Positions 52,544-61,992 of a stretch of DNA of 64,000 nt are shown here, in pieces. The notes under the pieces were generated by a model. The model did not search any database. It was not told where the DNA came from and worked only from the letters and a program-made list of their open reading frames with translations. The position numbers were made by a program, and so were the translations under genes. The stretch is from Lumbricus rubellus (Eukaryota; Annelida; Clitellata; Crassiclitellata; Lumbricidae), in the NCBI GenBank assembly GCA_945859605.1, contig OX243828.1, forward strand, positions 18,691,681 to 18,755,680, read 5' to 3'. Each line of letters opens with the position of its first letter. Position 1 is the stretch's first letter.

Positions 52544-53112
52544 CTCTTACAAGAGTAATTTATCATATGAGTTTTGTGTTGACGCGTGACGAGGGGATCG
52601 AGAGACTTCAAAATCGTCCTAAATTGCGTGACGTCATTTATTGACGGCCCCCTAATGGTGATCATCATTAGAGTCTTTGTGACAATTTGTTTGTACATAG
52701 TTAGATTGTCTTTGCTGACGTCCTAATTATTGACCTATAGACCCAAAAAAGGCGCGTAGAAGGAAACTACCAGACATGAATTTAAACACAATAATTATTC
52801 AAAAGTCGAATTAAATTTAATTAAATGAGTCTACGCAGAAACGTAGGCCCTACATGTTAGGCTCTAGGCCTACATGTTAGTCTGACGGCGTTTCTTAAAT
52901 CTGTCAAGTAGGCTGCAGATCCACTGTTAAGAAACCAAACGACTTCAGGGAAATTTTTCACTTATTTTGTCACGCGTGTAAGCAGCATGTTCTGGTCTAT
53001 ATAATGGTCGAGGACTGGAGCGTAAGATGGCATAAAAAAGAATCTAACATATGCACAGAACAGAACAGAACAGGAGTTGAATAGGCCTAGCTTACTTAAC
53101 CTAACCGACGAA

Positions 53113-56100
53113 ATGGCGTATGTAAAACAGCTGTTGTCAACAGGGCTTGACGCGCTGAGTTTCATCTTGGGTAAGCATTCAAAAATTTCATTTGATTTCT
53201 CCTCGTCAATCAATGCTAAAACTTGAGGTTTTTATGATGCCAAATTATATTTTTATCAGTCTAAGATTATATTACTGTTTTATGGCTGTTTTATTGTAGG
53301 CCAAATGGTTTATTGCTCTATTTTATTGTTTTATTGTATTATTTTATTGTGTTATTGTATTATTTTATTGCTTTTATTTGTCTAGTGCTACTTCCATCGA
53401 TCATCGTACCTAACGTTGCAAAGCCATACCAAAGAGGTTTCTTCTGCGATGATAATACCATCAAATATCCGTATAAAAGCGACACGGTCACTAAGTTGCA
53501 ATACATGTGTGGCAGCATCCTGATCCCAACATCTCTGGTAGGCCTAAGATAGTTATCTCGATCACTAATTTTAATGGGATTATCCTATTTTATTGGGATA
53601 CTTTGGGGCGCGGTGGGGTTAGGGGCATGCTCGGTGTCTTGGAGCCTACATTATAGTCAATCTCAGGGTCGAATTACCATAGAATCAGAGCGCCTCTGAG
53701 TAGGTTTCTTGAAGAGGTGCTATATAAATTCACAAAATGAATGAATGAATGAATCTCATTCGGTCCCTTATCATTATTCTGCCATTTATTATAATCTTTT
53801 CTTCTTTATTCTTGTCACCACAGAATCGTAATTCTCTTACTCACTGTCGTGGTTGAATCATAGACCTAATTAAAATCGTAATCGTAATCGTAATCTCCAA
53901 ATTTCTAAAGCGCCACTTGAAAGCCAAGCGCGGGGCACCAGCTTATTCACGGGCGCTGCGTTGAGTCAAAGGGTTGTCCTTAAAAGTAGTCTATGGTGGT
54001 CCGGGTCGAATTACCATAGAATCAGAGGGGTGGAACAGCTACTAAGGCGGGTGCCGTCTGGGCCGGGGATTGGATGGTGGAAGCCTACTTCTTGCAGAGT
54101 GTTTAACAACATAAGATAGCCTACACCAAAAATGTTTCTATAGCCACCGTAACAATCATTTTTAGTGTTTAGTTGTCGAGACAGTCCATCACATGGTAAA
54201 GAAGAGGTCAAGGAATTCACCGAATCAAACGACGTGGAGAACTTCCATTCCAAACTTGTTCCGGATGACCTTAACGGTTCTGGCGACCTTCGCGTTCGGG
54301 TTTGCGGTCAGCAATTCCATTGCACAGATCACGAAGGTCATGGTTGGTCGACTGCGTCCACATTTCCTGTCCATCTGCAAGCCAGACCTAACGAGAGTCA
54401 ACTGTACTTCCGTAGAACACATGTCCATCTACATTGAGGAGGACATCTGCACGCGACAATACGACGGGAAAATGATTGAAGCCAGGTGAGGTGCATTTGC
54501 TTGAAAAGTCTGACATATAGCCAGGGTAGCCGAGGGGAAGGGGAACAAATTCACAGGGCCCGACGACTTTCAGGGGTCCGGGCTAGGTAATTATGTACAT
54601 AGACTAAGACTAAACATGATAATAATTATACAAAGTTCATTATTTATACCATGGCATAACATGCTTATTTCGCAACCAACTCAAATCGTGGGCCTAATTG
54701 CATCAAGTTTATCAAATGTGTTGGTTGAACGCAGGAGACCAATATTATTATTCTGCATTTTTAACTATAATATTTCAGAGAAATATTATAGGTATTTATT
54801 CACGACACCGGTGACGAGGACCAAGTACAATAGTAGCAATTTTCACTCTTCGGAGTTGATGTTAGAATAGGAAGTTGTCTGTTTTCTCAATAAATGAAGT
54901 TGTTATTTCAGAGAATTAACTAACCATAGCCATAACCATAAATTTTATTGAGCCCAAGCAGCAGTAGGCTATTATGCAGAATATATCGGCCTTTCTAAAA
55001 AATTAAGCTGTGGTAGGAAAAGCTAACAACAAGACTTAGGCTACTCGTACATTACGCAGTGTATACTTTAAATTAACAACTGGATTAAATCATATTGCAT
55101 ATATAAATATAGAAGAGTAGGTCAGGCTATACCTGCACTTTTTGTAATTTCAACTTAATTTTAATTAATTTTCCTCACAACGCCTTAAGTTAGTTTAGTG
55201 GACCGTGACTGCACAGTGGACCGGAATTTCTCTCGCATGCAGCCATGCAAATAGCTCTCTGGTCTCTGAAATGTAATAAAAGGCTGTGTAATATACATGT
55301 TTCTTATAGGCCTAAGTGCATTAATTACATGCATTAAAGCAGTCAAAATTGAACCTATAAAAAGCCTTACTTCCTTTTCTAACACAAGTATTAATGTTAT
55401 TTTTGGATAGACAGCGGGTGAACTGGACTGATTTTCAGTGATTTAATCCATGTAATGCGTTTAACACAGCGCGGCGTCCACGATATTAGTACAAGAGACA
55501 TATAAGCTTAGACCTACATGTAGGCCCTACATATTAGCCTAATAAATAATCATAAGGAAGCTTCGCATCGGGAGCCAGACAGGAAGCTAATATTGCAGTT
55601 AATTAATTTTATGCTCGCATGCATGTAGGCGTACCGGTATCATAATCTGCTTAATCCAACGTTCTGCTTGATAGGCCTAGTTATTTACTTTATGATGAAT
55701 GAATATGGTATGTGTTTGGATGTAAAACACAAAATAATAAGAAATTAGTTTGACGAAGAAGCTATGTGTAGGCCTAGCCTAATAAAACTTTATGACAATC
55801 AAATAGGCTCGGAAGTGCTTGTCCAGAGAAAGTTTGACTTGACGAGGTTTTGTACATTTGGAATTTTTCAGACTGTCTTTCCCTTCTAATCACGCGGCAA
55901 TAGTCACCTATGCAGCGGTCTTCCTCGCGGTAAGTAGCCTATTTTATAGCGACACACACACACACACACACACTAGCACGATTTTGCAAGCATTTTTATA
56001 GGCTGTTTATTAGCAAACTATTCTGGGCGAGACTTTTACACTCTGCCTCTCACCTAACTTCCTGAGACCAAGTGTTTAATCTGGTCCTCTGTTGGGGGTG

Positions 56101-59100
56101 GGGTGGGGGGGGGGGGGTGCGGAAGGTAATCCAGTTTTTGGTTGGCGCGGGGGGCGGGAACAAACCAGCGTTTGTCAACCGTTGAGGCAAGTGGCGCAGA
56201 CCGGTGGAAAGTTATTTTATTCGTGTCATCTCTCGTTTTTATGATAACCTTTTTTTAGTAGGCCAATATCGTCTATTGTTGTCCTCTGTTTCTTAATACT
56301 AACCCTTTACATTACTACTTTAGCCTACTTGTAAAAATCGGCTAAAATAATAGTGATGATAATATTAATAATTATGATAGACATCAATTTTAATAATATG
56401 AAATCCTTGTCTTGCAGCTGTATATTCAGCATCGAATGACATGGAAAAGCACGAGGACCTTAGGACATTGTCTTCAAGTCATGTCAGCCTTTGCAGCAAT
56501 CTTCGTTGGCTTGTCACGCATCAGTGACAATAAGCACCACTGGAGTGACGTGTTTGCAGGAGCGTGCTTAGGCGCCATCATAGCTACACTGACAGTGAGT
56601 CTTTGTCTCAATCAATTACGATATTTAATTAGTCCCTAATCATCTTCATTCATTCATTCAGGTTCGTTCGTTCGTTCGTTCGTTCATGATCGTTCATTCA
56701 TGAGTTCGTTCATTCATTCACTCATTCATTCATTCATTTGTTCATTCATTCACTCATTCATTCAGTCAGTCAGTCAGTCAGCCAATTAGTCATTCATTCA
56801 TTCATTCATTCATTCATTCATTCATTTGTTCATTCATTTGTTCATTCATTCATTCATTCTTTCTTTCATTCATTCATTTATGATTGTTCGCTCGTTTGTT
56901 CATTCATTCATTCATTCATTCATTCATTCGTTCTTTCGTTCATTCGTTCGTTCATTCATTCGTTCATTCATTCATTCATTCATTCATTCATTCATTCATT
57001 TATTCATTCATTCATTCATTCATTCATTCATTTATTCATTCATTCATTCATTCATTCATTTATGATCGTTCGTTCGTTCGTTCGTTCATTCTATGGACTT
57101 ACATAGGGCCTCTTCATGGCCTTCAAGAAGCCTGCACAGAAGCGCTCCCAGTCCAGCCACGCAAATGACAAATACTTAAGAGATACTGTATATGAAACAA
57201 AGTTTTCTTGGTCAGATGCAATAATTGCAGCTTTGAAGGGAAGTCGTAGTTCTGTGAAGGTCGTATTATCCAATAGGCATGGCCCCCACAGACGTTTCTG
57301 CAGGGGGGTGGGGCAAAACACAAAATAGTCACACGGTGAAAGTTTTTAGCAATAGCTTGAAAAATTAAGAACGTGGGTACTTTTCACATAGCCTAGGTTT
57401 CTACTGTTTCTAAATATAGGGCCTACATTAGATTAGTGCCTTAGTGGGCAGTTTCTTTCAGACCCAACATTATAGGCCTAGCAGTTAAAATTGGGCGACA
57501 ATATTTCAGGGGGTGGCAAATGCCCCCTTCCTCTATGTGCGGGCGCCATTGGCAATAGATTGACTGTAGTATAATTTCTGCACCGAGTTCAACTCAATGT
57601 TAACTTCAGCTGCGCAAATTTATGTGAATTTTTATCAGCATAACGACATTACAAATGTCAGGGCGTTTTAACGTGCAGTTGTACACAAAATGTGCAGTTC
57701 GAAATGGATTTGTGCAGTTGTAGAATCACTTCTGTAGGGCCTACAGTTAAAACTAGCAAAAAGGTCATTGTCCTCTGATTGGAAGTAGACCTAATTTAGC
57801 CTACCATGGAGGATGGGAAAGGAAAGAAGGATTTGTACAGTTCTAAAAATTCCTTAAAAACAGCCCTGACAAATGTAAACTGACATTTAAACATCCAGCA
57901 TATTGATGTGTCGGTAGCAAGTGCACGTCACAATGAGATACCGTTTTGCAAGGGCGGATCCAGGGGGGCAAATCCGGCCATGCCCCCCCCATTTAGAAAT
58001 GTCCATGTATCGTGCCCCCCCCCCATTTGGTTTCAGTGGCTGCTGAAATGGTATGATTTTCCGGATAATTTGGCCGGATGACTTAAAAAAGGTCATCAAC
58101 TTTTTTGGCGGATGAAATGGTATGATTTTCCCGAAAATTTGGCCGGATGACTAAAAAAAGGTCATCAACTTTTTTGGCGGATGCGATTTTTTTCCCCAGA
58201 GCCAAGGTGTCAAGAAATTTTTGCCCCCCCCCCCCCCCGTCCAAAGTTTCTGTATCCGCCTTTGCCGTTTTGTCCATCATTGACTGATGCTATCTTAGTA
58301 ATGTAGGCCTGCGTCATTTTTTCATATGATTCCAAATAAGAATGATGATTGCAATGCATTTCTGATTGCCATCTGCACAAGCCAAAGTGCATGCAGGTGC
58401 ACTTTCCCGGGTTTTTGCATAAATTATTGCAGCTGCACAAACTTGTTTGAACGATTATAGTGCACTTGGTTACACAAATAAACTGGCGCCTTGTGTAGCC
58501 TATGGCCTAGGCTATCCACGATGAATGCATAAATAATGTTAGTCTACGTGCATATTTCACGGAGTTATTGTCTATCTGGCAGGCCTTGCTGAATATGGTT
58601 TATGCTTTGCTTACGCAGAAGGTTCAAAGAAAACAAATGATGTAATCTGCCGCACAACTAAAAGCTCAAGATGTTTTATGTATTGTAGCCTATGCTATGC
58701 CTATCTCAGGTTGTTGTGAATACACTTAAAAACATTGATCGAATCAGGGTTTGTTTTGAGGAATTTCTATAACTGAGCAACTCCTTCTTTTCCTCTTCCC
58801 ATCCTTCATTGTTTGTCTAAACAACAAAAACTCCCAAACGGGTGACAATGACAGGGATAAGCCTACAATTAAGTAGGCCCACACCAAACTCTAGGCCTAT
58901 AAAATGTGCTTTCGTCACCTGTCGAGATCCTGCGTGGCCGAGTGGGTTGGTATCCCGCTCGCCACGCCGGCGGCTCGGGTTCGATTCCCGGTCGGTCGGT
59001 TTATCAGAGATAAATTTCTCGGATCTTTAATGCGGGTGGCTCGGTCGCAATATAAACGTGGAGTGTGAGGTTGTAGCCTACTCTGCCTCCGACACTAATC

Positions 59101-59402
59101 ATCTTCGATATGAAAAAGTGTCGTTAAACCCGAATACAACAACCTTACCAAGCTACATAATTATGTAGGCCTGGGCGCCTTTAGGGCTAGGCCTAAGACG
59201 GGCCCTGGTGGGGCATGTAATGTGTACTTCTGAGGATCGTATACTGATAAACGGTTATTGTTTGTATTATTTTCAGGGTCTTAACTTGATGCATCGCTTC
59301 AAAACTTTCAAGAGAATGGAACTCAACCTCAATCAAATTCTACCGCTCCACAACCCAAGCTCACCCAATGCCCCAACAGAGAAAACAGCGCTACTAAAAT
59401 GA
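53113..59402 (+). CDS. Phospholipid phosphatase (PLPP/LPP, PAP2 superfamily), complete, six exons
   Basis: A six-transmembrane enzyme that dephosphorylates phosphatidate, lysophosphatidate and sphingosine-1-phosphate at the cell surface. Exons: 53113-53170, 53386-53537, 54166-54485, 55872-55929, 56418-56594 and 59277-59402. All have GT/AG borders and matching phases, giving 296 residues, the normal family length. PYQRGFFCDDNTIKYPYK (near 32-49) is the family N-terminal hallmark. Active-site motif C1 is KVMVGRLRP (127-135), C2 is FPSNH (180-184), where the usual SGH reads SNH, and C3 is SRISDNKHHWSD (229-240). A glycosylation sequon NCT sits at 149-151 in the extracellular loop. The exon 2/3 junction is the least certain; acceptor 54166 keeps the frame. 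Introns are full of MITEs, SINE tails and an ATTC array. Confidence 0.92.
53688..53755 (+). repeat. SINE 3' fragment in PLPP intron 2
   Basis: AGCGCCTCTGAGTAGGTTTC, GAGGTGCTATATAAATTC and GAATGAATG repeats. Confidence 0.75.
53868..53985 (+). repeat. Dispersed repeat fragment (GCGCCACTTGAAAGCC), copy 2
   Basis: AATCGTAATCTCCAAA, AAAGCGCCACTTGAAAGCC and GCTGCGTTGAGTCAAA. An inverted, related copy lies at 4917-5000 (TTGACTCAACGCAGCGC, GAGTGGCGCTTTAGAAG). It is probably another SINE tail subfamily. Confidence 0.6.
54500..55865 (+). other. PLPP intron 3
   Basis: AT-rich intron without recognised insertion, apart from frequent AGGCCTA motifs. Open frames in it are short and unremarkable. Confidence 0.6.
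56640..57085. repeat. (ATTC)n array in PLPP intron 5
   Basis: Imperfect ATTC/GTTC tetranucleotides over 440 bp. It merges at 57085-57170 with an inverted SINE tail (CTTCAAGAAGCCTGC, GAAGCGCTCCCAGTCCAGCC); the ATTC run is probably the SINE's expanded terminal repeat. Confidence 0.9.
57659..57868. mobile_element. hAT-type MITE (TGCAGTTGTA family), reference copy
   Basis: 210 bp with ends CAGGGCGTTTTAACG and ...CTTAAAAACAGCCCTG, flanked by a perfect 8-bp duplication ACAAATGT (57651-57658 and 57869-57876). Related copies: 37843, 52286, 58746 and 60510. Confidence 0.85.
57949..58264. mobile_element. hAT-type MITE (GGGGCGGATCCAG family), copy 2
   Basis: 316 bp with inverted ends CAAGGGCGGATCCAG and ...CTGTATCCGCCTTTG, and a perfect 8-bp duplication CCGTTTTG (57941-57948 and 58265-58272). 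An internal block of about 65 bp containing ATGGTATGATTTTCC is duplicated in tandem. Confidence 0.88.
58746..58860. mobile_element. hAT-like MITE (TGCAGTTGTA family), truncated copy
   Basis: CAGGGTTTGTTTTGAGG, CTCCTTCTTTTCC and CCCATCCTTCATTG match one end of the family in inverse orientation. The other end is missing. Confidence 0.5.
58925..59145 (+). mobile_element. tRNA-derived SINE, second family
   Basis: Head with box A-like GTGGCCGAGTGGGTTGG (58934-58950) and box B GGGTTCGATTCCCG (58977-58990). A body follows and then a tail AAGTGTCGTTAAACCCGAAT with AACAACC. The same CGTTAAAC tail occurs at about 44690. It is not a functional tRNA: it lacks a proper acceptor stem and continues into a body. 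Confidence 0.75.
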
Positions 59403-59744
59403 CATTTAAATTATTATTTATTATTAATCAATTATTGAGAAATGCTCAGAAATCATTCGACAGCTCGTCATGCATATTGAACAGTCTGATCCAAGCATCC
59501 AACAGGAAAGACTGGATGAAACACGGAGCCAGACAGACATACAGCCAGACAGAAACAGACGGATAGCACAGCCTGAAAAGGAAGGGATTATTGTCGCCCC
59601 TCCTCTTTTATCCGGGCTTGGGACTGGTACTGTCAGTTGCATTACCAGAGAAGACTGTCTGGGGGGGGGAGACTTTATATCGGGGTGGGGTACGAGGCTT
59701 TATTATCGTGACATCGGCAGTGCCAATAGCCTAAAAGCGTCGAC

Positions 59745-59795
59745 TTGAATGGGTGCTATATAAATCTCCACAATGAATGATTGAATGAATGAATG
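59745..59795 (+). repeat. SINE tail fragment
   Basis: GGGTGCTATATAAATCTCC followed by GAATGAATG repeats, in the region just after the PLPP stop. Confidence 0.6.
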
Positions 59796-60411
59796 AGGCT
59801 TGTTGCCACAGATAATGCTGAAACAGGGAAAGAATCTGAAATGAGAAAACAGTCCGACATAAATTTCTTAATCAGCCAACTGAAATATCCGATCTCAATT
59901 AAATCAAATTATATAATGAAGTTGACTCAGCAATAACAATTGCACAAAAGTTGTTTCTCAACAATATTATATTCTGTACAAAAAGTTCATCTGCTTACAT
60001 AATACATACACAATTAATAACTGCAGAGTGGCTGCCAAAAGCACAAGAAATAGAACTCTATTACTTATTAGTCTGAATAGTTTGACCTACGTCGCATAGA
60101 TTTGAACAATACACTAAACAGAAAAAATTGAAACTATCACTTACATGTATTAAATAGTCTGAATATTTAACATGCCTCTCATAAACCAGTGCTTCTCAAA
60201 CTTTCTGATGCAATTTTATGATAATTTACTTTCCTCAGCCTTGCCTGAAGCGGCTTGTCAACATCACCTTAAACATGACACGTTATGCTAAAATTCCCAT
60301 TTCATAATATTAACACTGTTTATATCCACCATCTTTCTGTTCCCCGAAACAATTGATTATGTATGAACACTGTCTCATGCTTTCATGTTTCAAACATTCA
60401 CTTTGTATACC

Positions 60412-60472
60412 GGAGCACCTCTGAGTAGTTTCCTTGAAGAGGCGCTATATAAATACTTGAATGAATGAAATA
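60412..60472 (+). repeat. SINE 3' fragment
   Basis: GGAGCACCTCTGAGTAGTTT, GAGGCGCTATATAAATAC and GAATGAATG. Confidence 0.75.
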
Positions 60473-60509
60473 TTTGACATGAGTACATTCAAATTGTGAT
60501 TCCAGTTGT

Positions 60510-60705
60510 CGCTACAAGACCTGGTAACAAAGAATTTTTAGAACTCCCTTCTTTTCCGTCCCATCCTCTATGGTAAATTACCCACAATCGGAGGACAATG
60601 ACCTTTGTTTACAATTTTTTAACTGCACAGAAGTGCTTCTACAACTGCACAAATCCATTTAGAACTCCACATTCTGTGTACAACTGCACGCAAAAAAGTC
60701 CCCGA
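60510..60705. mobile_element. hAT-like MITE (TGCAGTTGTA family), inverse copy
   Basis: TTTTTAGAACTCCCTTC, ATCGGAGGACAATGACC and TACAACTGCACGC match the reverse complement of 57659-57868. The ends are approximate. Confidence 0.65.
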
Positions 60706-61193
60706 ACCAATCCCTCACAAACCAGTACGAAGCCGTGGGCCACGGTTGGAGAAGCACTGTTCTACACTTGAACAATAATACACTTTAACAGCATGATACA
60801 CCTTCATCACTTCTTTGTCTGAAGAAGAATTAGACAATACGATGCACAGACAATACGTGCAAGACAGAAAACTAAGAACAGGGGAGGCACAACACGACAG
60901 TTGATCCACTAAAGAACGGTTCTTAACTAGAACACATGCAAAGAACGCAGCGCTACAGAACAGAGAGTCATGAACCGAACGGCCAGTCACTAATCTAATC
61001 TAATCTAATCTGAAGATGTTAATCAAACATCCCTCAGAATCAGCTAGACAGAACCAGAAATGAGAATAAAGATGTCACAGACAAACAAAGAGGGCATTAT
61101 TTGGATGATTTCGTAATAATTATGATTTTAAATTCTATGCGATAGCTCTGATATTAATTAGGGCCTACCAGTTTTTCTCCATTGTATTTTTTA

Positions 61194-61300
61194 TTCATTC
61201 ATTCATTTCGAGAACTTATATAGCACCTCTTCAAGAAACCTACTCAGAGGCGCTCCCAGTCCAGCCACAGCTAAAAAATATGAATTGAGCGACTTATAAA
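61194..61300 (-). repeat. SINE 3' fragment
   Basis: ATTCATTCATTTCGAGAAC, TATATAGCACCTCTTCAAG and CTCAGAGGCGCTCCCAGTCC. Confidence 0.75.
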
Positions 61301-61347
61301 AAGCAATGAAAGGTTCTTTTATCCATAAATTCAGCTACGAGCAAGAT

Positions 61348-61508
61348 CAGTGTTTAAAGTGGTCTGGGTGAGCAGTGGGAATGCTGATGAATAATTAATT
61401 TTATTGGAACGCATGTGTTTCCAGGGTTCTATCATGACGAGCAGTGGGAACGCAAGCCAAGAATTTTGAGAACAATGGGAATGCCGTTCCCACCCACTTC
61501 AAACCCTG
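61348..61508. mobile_element. hAT-type MITE (GTGAGCAGTG family), copy 2
   Basis: 161 bp with ends CAGTGTTTAAAGTGG and ...CCCACTTCAAACCCTG. The 8-bp flanks AGCAAGAT (61340-61347) and ATCAAGAT (61509-61516) differ at one base. Confidence 0.75.
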
Positions 61509-61992
61509 ATCAAGATACAATGATGATATCTGTGTCATCGTAAAGAGAATCTGTTTCTTTTATAAAATGGCATAATATAATTCTCCAAAAGCAAAAATTC
61601 AATTCAATTCAAGGTTCTAAGCAGATGGGTCACATATGTGGGGCTGAAAAGTTGTGCAAAGTTGAAAAGTTCACGGCACAAAATTTGCTGAGAAAAATAT
61701 TTGAACATTCGTGCAAGAGTATCAAACCCTTCACAACGTAACACCATTTAAGAGCCTCTCACTAATCACAGTACTAGTCTAATCACTACGCTGTCACCAA
61801 CACAAAATTGTCACGTCACATCACCACAAGTGAGGACAGCACAGCAGAGAAATTCAAACCAATTCCTCGAGTTTCAAATCGTTTCGACGACCCGCAATTC
61901 CGCGAGTCTGCGTAATTGAACTTGCAACTTGCGTAATAATGAACTTGCAACTTCCACGTGAAATGTTTAAGACTCGAAGCATTAGAGGTCGA

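Larger units (their letters stand above)
52209..52652. mobile_element. PIF/Harbinger-like MITE, host of a nested insertion
   Basis: The ends GGGTCCGTCCATAAACGACG and ...TGACGTCATTTATTGACGGCC are inverted copies, flanked by TAA on both sides (52206-52208 and 52653-52655). A 3-bp TWA duplication fits PIF/Harbinger. It is split by the hAT-like MITE at 52286-52543. Confidence 0.7.

Noticed and set aside
58925..58995. Possible tRNA gene
   Set aside because: Box A and B are present, but no acceptor or anticodon stem fits and the sequence continues into a SINE body with a LINE-type tail.
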